In this document: piece after piece, positions 35,337 through 48,539 of the stretch
Numbering within the stretch: the stretch's first letter is position 1
Layout of the letters: each line of letters opens with the position of its first letter
Origin: Haliotis asinina
Lineage: Eukaryota > Mollusca > Gastropoda > Lepetellida > Haliotidae
DNA: 64,000 bases
Direction of reading: 5' to 3'
Assembly (NCBI RefSeq): GCF_037392515.1
Contig: NC_090288.1
Location: forward strand, 19,314,969 to 19,378,968
Position numbers and translations under genes: made by a program
The notes under the pieces: generated by a model
Databases searched by the model: none
Told to the model about the DNA's origin: nothing
What the model saw: the letters and a program-made list of their open reading frames with translations, nothing else

Positions 35337-36100
35337 GTATTTTTTGTCCTCCATTCTCCATACCCAGAAAAATACAACAACATATGGCAGCAGACAGCTG
35401 AAGGCAACAAAAGACAAAAAGTAGTCTGACACACACAGTAGTACGTATTCACTCAGTGTTCAAAATAATCATCAGCCCAGAGGCCCACTAGATATTGAAT
35501 CGGGCCAGCAGTTTTGTGTATTTGCTGGCCCTTGTGGCCTTCAGTAAATTATCTGTCAGTTTGGGTATCATCTGGAATCTTTCGGATGATTGCTTTCTTT
35601 ATTCTTGTTCAGGAATCATGTTAAAATATTTTGACAGTTCCACTTGCATTTCTGCATTATGCGCATAGGAATGTCAACACCAGTTTTCAAGGAATAAAAA
35701 ACTCTCTGTGCCATAGACTTCTCTAACTGATTTTTGGAAACAGTGTGTAACAGTATAGTCAGTTTTGATTTAATTGGTTTGACTTAAAGAAAATGGGCCT
35801 GCAGATTTCATTCAGGGTTGTTAGATTTTATAGCCTGCAGGCAGCAGCAGGCCCTGATGGTCAACTGGTAAATTATAGTATTGCAAACACTGTACGGATA
35901 AACCCCCCTCATCATGCCCTTTTGTTCCAATTCAGCTCCAGGTGCCTGCTACATAATCATGGTGGACTACGTTTCTGTGCATTGGACTGCTCTTTGTCCT
36001 CCATTCTCCATACACAGAAAAATACATCATCATACGGCAACACTCAGCCAGCTGCAACAAAGGCAAAAACTAGTCTGACACACACAGTAGTATGCATGAT
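35337..36100. repeat. Pair of ~105-bp direct repeats 650 bp apart
   Basis: 35343-35445 (tttgtcctccattctccata, ccagaaaaatacaacaac, gtagtctgacacacacagta) is repeated with about 85-90 percent identity at 35993-36096 (ccattctccatacacagaa, tagtctgacacacacagtag). A 20-base piece near 36190 resembles it again. This suggests one old element copied locally, not a gene. Confidence 0.75.
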
Positions 36101-36395
36101 GGGGTTCCTGCTACAAACCCCCATGTCGTGCCCTATCAGTACAGTCCAACTCTCAGTGCCTACTGAAAAATCATTGTGGGACTAGCTTTCTGTGTGTTGG
36201 ACTACTTTGTATTTGGAGTAGTATAGTACATGCTCATTAAAGGCAAAAACACAACATTTAATTTTTTACTGGCCACATTGATCTCCCAATTTTTGTATCT
36301 GGTAATCATCATAATGAACCACAGCTCTGTTTTTGATGAAAATATGTGAAAGGACAATGTACCCTTGTTATACACATGCTTTATGCACCTGTGAT

Positions 36396-36781
36396 ATACA
36401 CCTGCATCCTCAATATCTCCAGGATATACGTTCCGATAAGTCTCCACTATACCCTGGACGCATCTACGGCTCTGCCCGATAAATTTATTACCTCCCTTGA
36501 CTGTCTTTTGATCCAATCAGGTGTCTATGCTGGGAAGTTGAGCGAACCAATCACAACTCACTTTCGTTTTTTGAATTATCTAAACCTTCGCAGTTGCGAC
36601 TGCTACCTTTGTTGACACTGGCTATCGGTTGTAACGACGGCCTAGCTGATTGGCTACTGTGAGAAGGCGGAGCCAGGAAAGGGAGTTAATAAATTTATCG
36701 GGCAGAGCCGTTGATGCGTCCAGGGTATAGTGGAGACTTATCGGAACGTATACCCTGGAGATATCGAGGATGATACACCTG
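36396..36781. mobile_element. 368-bp MITE with ~95-bp TIRs and perfect 9-bp target duplication
   Basis: Element 36405-36772. The left arm catcctcaatatctccagga, tatacgttccgataagtctc, cactataccctggacgcatc and cggctctgcccgataaattt is present inverted on the right with only a few differences. The nine bases atacacctg flank it (36396-36404 and 36773-36781). The interior has no coding content. Long TIRs with a 9-bp duplication again suggest a Mutator-like family. Confidence 0.9.
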
Positions 36782-37162
36782 CGAACACCTCCATTTTACA
36801 CCTTCATTATACACCAGTAATAAAAACATGCATTTTACCCAAGCATCAATATTATCTTGGAGTATTATACTCCTGGGGGATTGCTTTGTGTTACATAGCC
36901 TATCTATGACATTACAATAGTGCCAGTTTTAGGTTTGGTTTTGTCTTTTGACTTAATTATAATAGTTGGCATTTCTGGGGAAGGAAATGAAAATAATATG
37001 ATCAGGTGAAAATAACTACAAAAGGACTGAATAATGCATAGCTGCAGATGAATATGCTATTGATTATGATCAGTGCAATATCCCATTAAGACTGTTCGCC
37101 CAGTGCAGTGATAGAGAATGTGCAGTACACACTAATGCTGACTGGCACTTTAGGAGTGCACA

Positions 37163-37215
37163 AACAATCACAACCAATGACATGTGTCAAAAGAGTCAGC
37201 GAGCCTGATGGAGAT
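37163..37215 (+). mobile_element. SINE fragment
   Basis: The stretch caaccaatgacatgtgtcaa, agagtcagcgagcctga matches the middle/tail of the long-form gastropod SINE (compare 10750-10775). Only about 50 bp remain. Confidence 0.55.
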
Positions 37216-38449
37216 ATTCTAACTGCTTGGACATTACTGTTTTAGGTTTATACCTGTATGACTACTGCTGTTACCGGGGAACATTTTCACAGCTTAACAA
37301 CAGGTGTAATGGTGGCCAAAAATGGAAGGACTTTTCTTCAGTACTATTTAATCAGTGCAGATATGTTGTCATTGTTACAAATAAAGGAAAACATAAAAGG
37401 ATAAGTGTTCCTTTATTCTTTTCCAGGTTTCTCCACTGTGGGTGAAATTCTGGAAATAGATAAAGGAACCTTTCATGTGTTCTCATACATGTTTCTTTGA
37501 GAGCATGTATATATCTAGTTGTGTGGTAATATCTTACACTTTTGTTTTTTCTCGTGTCTGTACTGGGAACAAAATCTCTTTTAATACATCTGAAAACACC
37601 AGACTAAGATGTCCCTTGATCAAGATTGGTTAAGATTACTGAACTGTTTCGTTCATCTGTCTATTCTATAACTGTTTCATATACCTCTATTTGTTGAACA
37701 ACAGTAAGAAGGAACCTGTTTCAATCAAGGGATTGAACTGAAATGAAAAGAACTGATAAGTCAACAGAAGACTGGCAAATTTCTGAATGAGGGAGAACTC
37801 AGAAAGGTGATCATTACTCTTGTGGACTTTTGACATGTAAATCAGTTACACCTTGGGCATTCAAAACTAAAATATCAGGACAGCTGTACACAGAATATTA
37901 GTAAGACATTAGACCGTGCTATTGCAAGAATGCCTATGAAAAAGTACTACATGTTTTATTTATCAGATTCCAATGGTATATCTGAAGTTATATGATGCTA
38001 ATTGTTAAATCCACTCAAGATAATACAATGAAGATACCAACTTTGTCAGTTGATTGAATGTGTATATGTATGTTGTCACCGTTTTGGGTCAAGGGACTCA
38101 GTCACTGACCTTGGTCGTACAGAGGAACATGAACATCTCATTTATACTTGAATGGAGTTTGAATATATGTTTATGTCCTTGTTTAACTCTTTTGTCCATG
38201 AAATTATACATTACATATGTGTGTCTTAGTCTCTGTCCTTGGTTATTATTCTCTTCTCATGCCCATAAAAACAGCTGCTGACCTCGTGAAATGTCTATAA
38301 TTATATAGTATGATAATAACATGTGGAGCATCATTCCAGCAAGTGTTGTTGGTATTGTGTGGACTCCAGCATCAGGATCATCACTGAAATGGTATGAATG
38401 CTGAAGGAATCCTCAGTGAAGCCTAATTATACTCTCTCTGTGTCAGGAG
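37216..38449. other. No gene recognised
   Basis: A short AG…GT-bounded open stretch at 37246-37303 (LYLYDYCCYRGTFSQLNN) was considered as an exon but has no other support. Confidence 0.35.
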
Positions 38450-41022
38450 GGATCATCTTGACTGATGAGGTGGTAAGGCCTGTTTGAAGACAATACCCGT
38501 TGAAGTGTAGGAAGATAGGGGAGGAGGTGGAGGAAATAATTCTCCCTATGAACAGTGGGATGGATGGAGGAAGCAATCCTCCCTGTGTACGGTATGTGGG
38601 TAGTGGAAGTAATCCTCCCTGTGTACAGTAAGGGGGTATGGGAAGCATCCCTCCCTGTGTACAGGGTGGGGGTAATTGAAGTAAGCCTCCCTGTGTATGG
38701 AGTGGGGGTGGTGGTAGTAATGTAGGTGGGGGTGTGAGGGATACTGTAATCCTCCCTGTGTACTGTGATGAAGCAGGGGAAGTAATCCTCCCTGTGTATG
38801 ATGACAGAGTGGGGAAAGTAATCCTCCCTGTGTACGGTGTGGCGGTAGGGGAAGTTATCCTGTGTACAGTGCAGGGATGGTGGGGGTAATTGAAGTCTTA
38901 GCCTCCCTGTGTATGGGGTGGGGGAAGGGAAAGTAATCCTCCCTGTGTATGGAGTGGGGGTGGTGGTAGTAATGTAGGTGGGGGTGTGAGGGATAGTAAT
39001 CCTCCCTGTGACAGTGCGGGGGTAGTCGTAGTAATCCTCCCTGTGTACAGTGCGGGGGTGGTAGTAGTAATCCTCCCTGTGTACAGTGCGGGGGTGGTGG
39101 TAGTAGTAATCCTCCCTGTGTACAGTGCTGGGGTAGTAGTAATCCTCCCTGTGTACAGTGCTGGGGTGGTAGTAATTCTCCCTGTGTACAGTGTGGGGGT
39201 GGTGGTAGTAATCCTCCCTGTGTACAGTGCGAGGGTGGTGGTAGTAATCCTCCCTGTGTACAGTGCGGGGGTGGTAGTAGTAATCCTCCCTGTGTACAGT
39301 GCGGGGGTGGTGGTAGTAGTAATCCTCCCTGTGTACAGTGCGGGGGTGGTAGTAGTAATCCTCCCTGTGTACAGTGCGGGGGTGGTGGTAGTAGTAATCC
39401 TCCCTGTGTACAGTGCTGGGGTAGTAGTAATCCTCCCTGTGTACAGTGCTGGGGTGGTAGTAATCCTCCCTGTGTACAGTGCGGGAGAGGTGGTAGTAGT
39501 CCATCCTGTGTACAGTGCAGGGGTGGTGGTAGTAGTCCTCCCTGTGTACAGTGCAGGGGTGGTGGTAGTAGTCCTCCCTGTGTACAGTGCAGGGGTGGTG
39601 GTAGTAATCCTCCTTGTGTACAGTGCAGGGGTGATGGTAGTAGTCCTCCCTGTGTACAGTGCGGGAGAGGTGGTAGTAATCCTCCCTGTGTACAGTGCAG
39701 GGGTGGTGGTAGTAATTCTCCCTGTGTACAGTGCGGGGGTGGTGGTAGTAATTCTCCCTGTGTACAGTGCGGGGGTGGTGGTAGTAGTAATCCTCCCTGT
39801 GTACAGTGCAGGGGTGGTGGTAGTCCTCCCTGTGTACAGTGCTGGGGTGGTAGTAATTCTCCCTGTGTACAGTGCGGGGGTGGTGGTAGTAATCCTCCCT
39901 GTGTACAGTGCGAGGGTGGTGGTAGTAATCCTCCCTGTGTACAGTGCGGGGGTGGTAGTAGTAATCCTCCCTGTGTACAGTGCGGGGGTGGTGGTAGTAG
40001 TAATCCTCCCTGTGTACAGTGCGGGGGTGGTAGTAGTAATCCTCCCTGTGTACAGTGCGGGGGTGGTGGTAGTAGTAATCCTCCCTGTGTACAGTGCTGG
40101 GGTAGTAGTAATCCTCCCTGTGTACAGTGCTGGGGTGGTAGTAATCCTCCCTGTGTACAGTGCGGGAGAGGTGGTAGTAGTCCATCCTGTGTACAGTGCA
40201 GGGGTGGTGGTAGTAGTCCTCCCTGTGTACAGTGCAGGGGTGGTGGTAGTAGTCCTCCCTGTGTACAGTGCAGGGGTGGTGGTAGTAATCCTCCTTGTGT
40301 ACAGTGCAGGGGTGATGGTAGTAGTCCTCCCTGTGTACAGTGCGGGAGAGGTGGTAGTAATCCTCCCTGTGTACAGTGCAGGGGTGGTGGTAGTAATTCT
40401 CCCTGTGTACAGTGCGGGGGTGGTGGTAGTAATTCTCCCTGTGTACAGTGCGGGGGTGGTGGTAGTAGTAATCCTCCCTGTGTACAGTGCAGGGGTGGTG
40501 GTAGTCCTCCCTGTGTACAGTGCTGGGGTGGTAGTAATTCTCCCTGTGTACAGTGCGGGGGTGGTGGTAGTAATCCTCCCTGAGTACAGTGCGAGGGTGG
40601 TGGTAGTAGTAATCCTCCCTGTGTACAGTGCAGGGGTGGTGGTAGTAATCCTCCCTGTGTACAGTGCGGGGGTGGTGGTAGTAATCCTCCCTGTGTACAG
40701 TGCAGGGGTGGTGGTAGTAATCCTCCCTGTGTACAGTGCAGGGGTGGTGGTAGTAGTCCTCCCTGTGTACAGTGCAGGGGTGGTGGTAGTAATCCTCCCT
40801 GTGTACAGTGCAGGGGTGGTGGTAGTAGTCCTCCCTGTGTACAGTGCAGGGGTGGTGGTAGTAATCCTCCCTGTGTACAGTGCAGGGGTGGTGGTAGTAA
40901 TCCTCCCTGTGTACAGTGCAGGGGTGGTGGTAGTAATCCTCCCTGTGTACAGTGTGGGGGTGGTAGTAGTAATCCTTCCTGTGTACAGTGTGGGGGTGGT
41001 AGTAGTAATCCTCCCTGTCCTT
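38450..41022. repeat. 36-bp minisatellite, about 71 units, with 681-bp higher-order repeat
   Basis: The unit is aatcctccctgtgtacagtg plus caggggtggtggtagt (36 bp) with 33- and 39-bp forms differing by gtg or agt triplets. Units before about 38990 are diverged. A block of about 681 bp, recognisable by a gcgggagagg unit and a tccatcctgtg unit, occurs twice back to back (39481 and 40162). The C- and G-rich strands are strongly asymmetric. Because all unit lengths are multiples of three, four frames remain open for 690-870 codons. Confidence 0.97.
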
Positions 41023-43103
41023 GTGTACCATTGGGAGGGGAGAACAAGATTCTGACATATGATGTCCTCACACAACTTTACCTCTGTTAGTCCACTTTTG
41101 TTAATGAAGTTGTACACTTGGAATGTGTACAGTGAATGTGATCAGGGGTGTCACATTCAGCATGCACACCTACACACCAGCATTGAATATCACAGCCGAT
41201 GAATGGGGGAAATAATCAGACATTGCTTTGGCATGCCTCCAAATTACGATTAACTTTCCAAGTTCCTCTGGAGTCTGTTTGTTAGAATGTACATTTACCA
41301 CCGATGTGTTATGTAGATTCTGACATCAGTGCTGAGACAACAGGTCAGAATGTGGACATAGTAAGTATTCAATCGATGACTGTAACCCAGTATGTGCAAT
41401 GATAATGAATCATAGACTCAGTAATGGCTAGTCATTGTAAGATGCTGAATGTAAACTTCTGACAGCATCATGCATAAAGGAGTGACTGTAAAGGCTTTGC
41501 AGTTATGGTGTAAATAACAAACAGGAGATTACTGAAAGTTCTTTATGATCTATCAGGTAATAGAAGCTGACTGCGTCCCCATCTTGCAATGAGAGGCTCT
41601 GTCAGGTAGGATTATCATCTCCATCATGCTAGTTAACTCTACCTGCCTCACTGAACTTAATGATCGACATATAAGCCAGTATGTTTCATTTGTTGAGGTT
41701 CCCTTGAGATCAGTGTGCCATATAACACTAGCTGGATAGTGATGCATTATAGATGCTTGTCCCCTCTTTCTGTAGCTGGCTGTGTTGGAAATGGCTGACT
41801 CAAAGAAGCTTTGCACATAGGAGCGGGTGGTTTCAGAATGCAGAATGCAATCAATGTGTTTTGTTGACAAAACAAATCTACCCAAACTGCTTTGTTTGCA
41901 AAGTAAGGAATTCCACACACTCCTCACCTAATTATCTGACTTCATCCATAGGCAGTCCTGTTACTGGTCCATTTCACTTTCCAACAAGACCAGTGGCTGT
42001 ATTATTACATGTTGATTGTTTGCCAGTGGTACAATCCAGTGAGAGAGACAGGCAAATGAGCCCTATTGTCCTCTAGAAGCTTACCTCACTGATCCAAGTT
42101 GGAGGATAACCCTCAGTCATTACAAAAGTCAGATTACCTTAGTGTGGCATGCGCAGACTTCTGTGGGTAAGGTGTAATCAGAACTTCTGGAAATTGATCA
42201 ACAAGAACTTTGTCAACACAACATTTGTCTTGTGTTTCTCCACTGTGTGATAGGGGAAAACTTATATTGTAGGTAAGTCACCATGGGTCACTGAGTTAGG
42301 AATGAAGCAGAACTTATTCACTAAGTTGCAACTGTTGTCAGCTGGCTTACAGGTTTATTTACCCACCAGTGTAACAACTGACATTCATCAATCTACCTCC
42401 TATTGTTACATTTATTTATGGATTCTACACATTCAGTGGAAAATAAAATGTTTAACCTTTTCTCAAAGTTAATCAAACTGGGTCTTTCTGTTGACATAGA
42501 GCAGACTTTGTGTAAACTTTCATTCGAATCCACATATTTTAAAGTCCGTCATATTATTATTGCATGAACTGACTTCAAACAATGCTATGTGTATGTAGGT
42601 GTCCATGACTACATGGCAGATATTTAATATAATATGTTTTAATGATACTAATAATGTTCCTTGATTTGAGAATGAGGTATTGAACTGTGTCAAAACAGAT
42701 CTAGACACAGTTTGAAGAAATTAGAAGGCGCCAAGCCATCAGTTATCATTTTACCCAGTGACAAGGGACAGTATCTTGTAATACTGTGTTTAGCTGCATT
42801 TCTCATCCAAGCTGAATTTGTTGCTGTTATGTAACTTTATGTGAAGCCACATCTGGTGTTGCTTACACCAGACAATGTTGCAGTGATCAGTCCAGATACC
42901 ATGTATGAACACTTGTTCACGGATTACACATGTCTCAGTCAGTATTTTACCAGGCTCCTGGGAGTGTGTTGTGTCAGTCCTCAGTGCTGCAACTGACAAC
43001 CACAATACAGTCACCCATGAAAACACCTGAAGTACTGTCCACCTTATGAAGACAAACAAACTGACTGTGGGTGTCTGTCAGCCTTACTTTGTTAATACAT
43101 GTC
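41023..43103. other. No gene recognised
   Basis: AT-rich sequence with only chance open frames; no repeats of note. Confidence 0.4.
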
Positions 43104-43464
43104 TAACACTTGATGTTGAGCTGAAGTTGCCCTTATCACACCTTTACAGATCCAACACCTGATGTTGAGCTGAAGTTGCCCTTATCACACCTTTACAGAT
43201 CCAACACTTGATGTTGAGCTGAAGTTGCCCTTATCACACCTTTACAGATCCAACACCTGATGTTGAGCTGAAGTTGCCCTTATCACACCTTTACAGATCC
43301 AACACTTGATGTTGAGCTGAAGTTGCCCTTATCACACCTTTACAGATCCAACATCTGATGTTGAGCTGAAGTTGCCCTTATCACACCTTTACAGATCCAA
43401 CATCTGATGTTGAGCTGAAGTTGCCCTTATCACACCTTTACAGATCCAACATCTGATGTTGAGC
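43104..43464. repeat. 49-bp minisatellite, about 7.5 units
   Basis: The unit is acttgatgttgagctgaagt plus tgcccttatcacaccttta plus cagatccaac. Copies are nearly identical, differing mainly at ac(a/c)t(t/c)tgatg. Confidence 0.95.
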
Positions 43465-43723
43465 CAATGTTCCTAACATGCCATCTGGCATCACACTGCT
43501 ATTACTCAGTGGGTGTTGTAGGTAAACACCCACTCATGGAAGACATGTTTTGCAATATTGCAGTCTGATGTTCCTCTTTCCTCAAATGATACACAAATGT
43601 TTAGATAACCACAGGCCCAATACACACAGGTGAATACTTTACATTCACAGTACTAATGCTTTATGCTGAATCTAAAACTTTAGAGTGAATTTGAAAATAT
43701 TTTTCTGAAATTTGTTTACACAG

Positions 43724-43814
43724 TTTTTATGTTTTTCAATGTGTGAAGGAGGAAGACATTGACTCCTTCTTTGGCAGCAGTCCAAGGGACATGCAGATCA
43801 CCAGCCACCTATGA
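43724..43814 (+). CDS. Candidate terminal exon with C-terminal PDZ ligand
   Basis: After an acceptor (tttgtttacacag at 43711-43723) the frame reads FYVFQCVKEEDIDSFFGSS, then PRDMQITSHL and a stop (43812-43814). An alternative acceptor, gtgtgaag|gaggaagac at 43748, would keep only EEDIDSFFGSS onward. The acidic, polar composition looks like a real cytoplasmic tail. The last residues T-S-H-L fit a class I PDZ-binding motif (S/T-x-Leu). No family is recognised and the upstream exon is not identified. Confidence 0.35.
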
Positions 43815-45309
43815 TGATAAGTTAAGTTTCACTGAAAACTCTGGACCTAAAACATTGAATAATTGATTATATATTGACAGTAGTATACATAAAGAACTCG
43901 ATATCTGGCTTCTCAAGTGAAATCTCTTGAGATTTGAAGTAGGTGAATCAACAATGCTTGTTTACATTTCAATGCATCAATTATTGAGGTGTGCTAGCTA
44001 CCAAAGTTATCAGAACAGTACTAGTCTGTCTGTAGGGAGACATAGTCAACATCAGGATAACAACAACAGGCAAGTGTGAGTATGTGTCTAAATTAAATTT
44101 ATCGTATTTCAAAATTTCATAACTAATGTGGTTCATCTAAATATGATGATCCTAAGAGAATATATTCCAATTGTATCTATTTATGTGACACAAGCCCAGT
44201 ATGGACCTCTTCATACATTGTTGTTCAAATCAGAAATTAAGATATTCTTTCATATCACTGAAACTAAACTTGTTAAAAAATTAACAGCTGTTTCTTTGTT
44301 TGCCTGTGCATGACTGCCATAGTGGAAGGCAGTAGGTTTGTCTATTTTGTCCTTGTTGCATGAAAACATGACATCTAACCAGAACAGAATATGAATCTTT
44401 GAGATCAGTGTTTCTTTGTATAGAGTTGGATTAAAATGATTGACAAACCAGTCTTCCTGTTGAAGAAAGAAGGATAGACAAAAAGTGGAAACCTCAAAGA
44501 ATATTTCTCAGGGACTGACAAGCAATAAAGATGTGTTTTTGAATGGTTTTTATGCATTTATCTAGTTTGTCTCACAGTAGCTCAACCACATTATTTTTCC
44601 ATCCAGGACTTTCTGTACTGCTAAAGCTCCAGATGAAACAAGAATTTCCTCAGGTTCAGGTTCTATATCTCACTGGAGCTCCTTTTCAAATTAAAATTTA
44701 AATTCAGCCATTTGTTTGTATCAGATTTATATGTATAAAGAGACTTCAGTGTCAGTCTAACATTCACGTTGTTACCTTCAACAGCTTTAGGTTGTATACA
44801 CTGGCATCAAAACTGCCATATGAGACCAGAGAAACTAAATGATTTTGATGGAAACAAAGAACTCTTTTTAATTTGAGAAGAAAACCTAGGAAGGTGGGAG
44901 GTTCGGAACCTGAACATATATCTAGTCTTGCATTATTCAGGGCATTAGCACTGCAGTAAAGGTTTGCTCGATGGAATATTGTTTAGGGATTGTCAGACAG
45001 ACAATGTGCGTCCATGTTTTCAACTGGTATCAGGCTCCATCTGAGTGGCTCTATACTCTACCTTCTTAGTGTCAGTGGTGTCAGATTACAGCGGGATACT
45101 GAACAATTGGACACAATGTATGTGAAGCATTGCATGAAATTCTTCTGTGAATACTCTGAAGTATTGTCCATAGATTATAACTATGACTCTTCATAAATCA
45201 ATGAGTAGGTGTTACTCTTCATTCCTGGACTGGACAGCCAACATCAAACAGAGGATACAGGATCCATTTGTTTGCCTTACTAAGGTACACAGAGGTTCCC
45301 TGCTGGATG
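43815..45309. other. No gene recognised
   Basis: A short stretch at 45205-45285 (SFLDWTANIKQRIQDPFVCL) ending at ctaag|gtac could be an exon, but there is no clear acceptor and no family match. Confidence 0.35.
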
Positions 45310-45317
45310 TTGTTGTT

Positions 45318-45858
45318 GGAATTAAGGTATGTGAAGACGCAGGTTATGTTGCTGTTGGAATTAAGGTATGTGAAGGCACAGGTTATGTGAAGATGCAGGT
45401 TATGTTGCTGGAATTAAGGTATGTGAAGACACAGGTTATGTTAACGTTATTGTTGGAATTAAGGTATGTGAAGACACAGGTTATGTTATTGTTGGGATTA
45501 ATGCATGTGAAGGCACAAGGTATGTTGTTGGAAGTATGGTATATGAAGACACAGGTTATGTTATTGGATTAAGGTATGTGAATACACAGGTTATGTTATT
45601 GTTGGAATTAAGGTATATGAAGACACAGGTTATATTGTTGGAATTAAGGTATGTGAATACACAGGTTATGTTATTGTTTGGATTAAGGCATGTGAAGACA
45701 CAAGTTATGTTGCTGGAAGTATGGTATATGAAGACACAGGTTATGTTATTGGATTAAGGTATGTGAAGACACAGGTTATGTTGTTGTTGGAATTTAGGTA
45801 TGTGAAGGCACATGTTACGCTGCTGTTGGAATTTAAATATGTGAAGACTTACGTTATA
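45318..45858. repeat. ~38-bp minisatellite (ggtatgtgaagacacaggtt)
   Basis: About 14 units of ggtatgtgaagacacaggtt plus atgttgttgttggaattaa, with lengths from about 33 to 51 bp because of added or lost gttattgtt pieces. Confidence 0.9.
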
Positions 45859-46924
45859 TGTGGGTAGGTACAGTTTGTGATGTAAGTGTATCATTAGCTC
45901 CCCATCAGTAAGTGTTTGGACTGCCCCACAACACACATAACACAGCTTGTTCTTTTTTGATGTTTGGTCTAAATTGTTTGTTCAAATTAACAGTTGGAAC
46001 TGAAAAGGCCCCCGAATTGAGTTAGAACCAAATTTTATCACCACTTCCGTGTATGACTATGAATACAGTGCCTGTGTATCAACCTGTGTCACAGCAGCTT
46101 TGTTCTCATCAGCTTAGGAGCCTTCACACCTGTCAATCAACATGTCTGTAACAAGGTATGACTCCGTTATCTGCCCACTGAGTTACACGCAAACACACGC
46201 CTCATTTATCATAGTTTTCTCTTATTCCTCACTATAGCAACAGAGTTAAAATAATTTAAATTTTATCATATCTACCCAATTTTGTCCCTTAGAACTGACT
46301 TTGATTGTGAGCATATACAACTTGTACATGAAAGATAACCTATAGGTGAGCTAGATGATTCAGGGTGAAATGTTTTATAATGAAATACATGCATTCTCCC
46401 ATACTTGAGGGGAGGAATTTTTTAGGTGAACAAGGATATATATATATTGTGAAACAGTTTTCAACACAGTTGTCAAAGAACAATACAGTGGATATATATT
46501 CAGTTGTCAACATTTTTAACAGAATCTGTATCAGATTTGGAAAGGAATAATATGAAGACTGCATCATATGCACAGGTAGGAGTAATTGCTTCCTTCAAGT
46601 TGACATTTACTCTCATATACATTGTGTTATTAGTAGAACAGTTTCACAGTTCCCGATTAAAAGCATTTTGTTAATCACTCCCATTAAAAGTTTTTAATGA
46701 CGGTTTAATGTCAAGTTTTATACCCAACATTTATTACTTCTACAATATCTGAATCTATGCAGGGTGAGGACGGGCACATTGTAAATCAGGAAATTGTTGC
46801 TTAGAGTTTCAGATGGTTTAATAAATACTATTTCATAAATTTGCAGTTTTAACAACTGTTAATTTTCTTACCATACTTTAGTCATATGCAGTAGTTAATG
46901 TGTGTTGTTATATCCCATTACACA
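45859..46924. other. No gene recognised
   Basis: AT-rich with only chance open frames. Confidence 0.4.
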
Positions 46925-47797
46925 ACATGGAACAAGTCATGGTTTATATTGTCATGGTACCCTGTATACTGTAATAGTATAGACAGTCGTAGTGTATGTT
47001 GTTATGGTACATATAATCATGATACACTGTGACATGGTACATAAAATCACAGTATTTGGTGACATATTTTGTGTTAAGGCACTTAGTGGTATGTATTGTC
47101 ATGGTACATATAATCACAGTATTTAGAGTGAAGGTATTTTCTGATAGGTATTGTCATGGTACATATGATCACAGTATTTAGTATTATGGTATTTAGTATT
47201 GTGGTGTATTTTGTCATGGTATGTATAATCACAGTATTTAGTGTCAGAGTGTTAAGTGGTACAATTATTGTTATGGTGCCTATGATATCAGTATTGTACC
47301 ATGGTACATATAATCACAGTATTTAGTGTCATATATTGTAACATGGTACATATAATCACAGTATTTAGTGTCATGGTATTTAATGGTATATAATATAACA
47401 TGGTACATATACCAGTAATCACAGTATTTAGTGTCATATATTGTAACATGGTATATATAATCACAGTATTTAGTGTCATATATTGTAACATGGTACATAT
47501 AATCACAGTATTTAGTGTCATGGTATTTAGTGGGATATATTGTACCATGGTACATATAGTCACAGTGTTTAGTGGTATATGATGTCATGGTACATCTAAT
47601 CACAGACTTTAGTAGTATATATTGTAACATGGTACATATAATCACAGTATTTAGTGTTTAGGTATTTAGTGGTGTATCTTGTCATGGTATATATAATCCT
47701 AGGATTTAGTGTCATGGTATTTAGTGGTACATATTATAACATGTTACATATGATCACAGTATTTATTGTCAAGGTATTTAGTGGTATATGTTACAGG
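46925..47797. repeat. Degenerate AT-rich minisatellite (catggtacatataatcacag)
   Basis: About 20 units of variable length, each with catggtacatataatcacag and tatttagtgtcat or gtggtatat. It is diverged at the left and more regular at 47290-47560. Confidence 0.9.
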
Positions 47798-48539
47798 TGT
47801 TGTTGCTTTGTTCTTCCACTGCTGTCAGCTGGCTTCCCCAGGTAGCTGTCTCACTCCTACTGTGTAGACTCCCCCAGGTACAGCAGCCCCTCAACATATA
47901 TTGACTTGCACTTGTCAGTGGAGAGTATCACAAACACCAGATGAGTAGGATGCAGTCCATGGTAACAGCTCCCCTGTAGACTGTTGGGAGTACATACCGC
48001 TCACAGACTCATGTGGACATGAAAATAATCACCTGATAATTGTATTAGATTTATTCTTTACAGTTTAACTCTATTTTCAATTTTACAAGCTTGTACTATT
48101 CAGAGAGTCATGTCACTTCTGTAGAACATTTCAGGAGGATAAGTGCTTGTGTAATCCTACTTACTCTTGACGGTTATTATTTGTGTAAATATCATTTGGC
48201 TCAGCCAGTATTGACAGAAATGATAATAACTAAATTGATGTTGGCTGTTGTCAACATGGAAATGATAAAGTCAGCCTGTGATTCAGAGGATGTTTGGGAC
48301 TTTATGACAAACAGCAACTTTAGGTGTTGTCGATTTGTCATCCAATCTTTGTACTACTGGAGAAACTAGCAGGAATGTGGTAATTAACAAATCTTGATCG
48401 GACATCAGTATTGGATGTTTATATATATAAGTATAAATATTTCACTTTGTTTCATATTAACAGCATGATAGCATGTGTCTCAGTAGGTCAGTATACACAG
48501 TGATACACAGGTCACATCATGTCTTGGTTTGTTGTGGGA
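47798..48539. other. No gene recognised
   Basis: One + strand open frame (48091-48369) is not recognised and has no splice support. Confidence 0.35.

Noticed and set aside
37246-37303. 58-bp AG…GT-bounded stretch as an exon
   Set aside because: Short, with no family match; such spacing of splice-like dinucleotides is expected by chance.
38443-41117. Open frames of 871, 739, 738 (- strand) and 689 (+ strand) codons as real proteins
   Set aside because: All lie in the 36-bp array, overlap one another, and are open only because every unit length is a multiple of three. No start context, splice signals or non-repeat coding part supports any of them.
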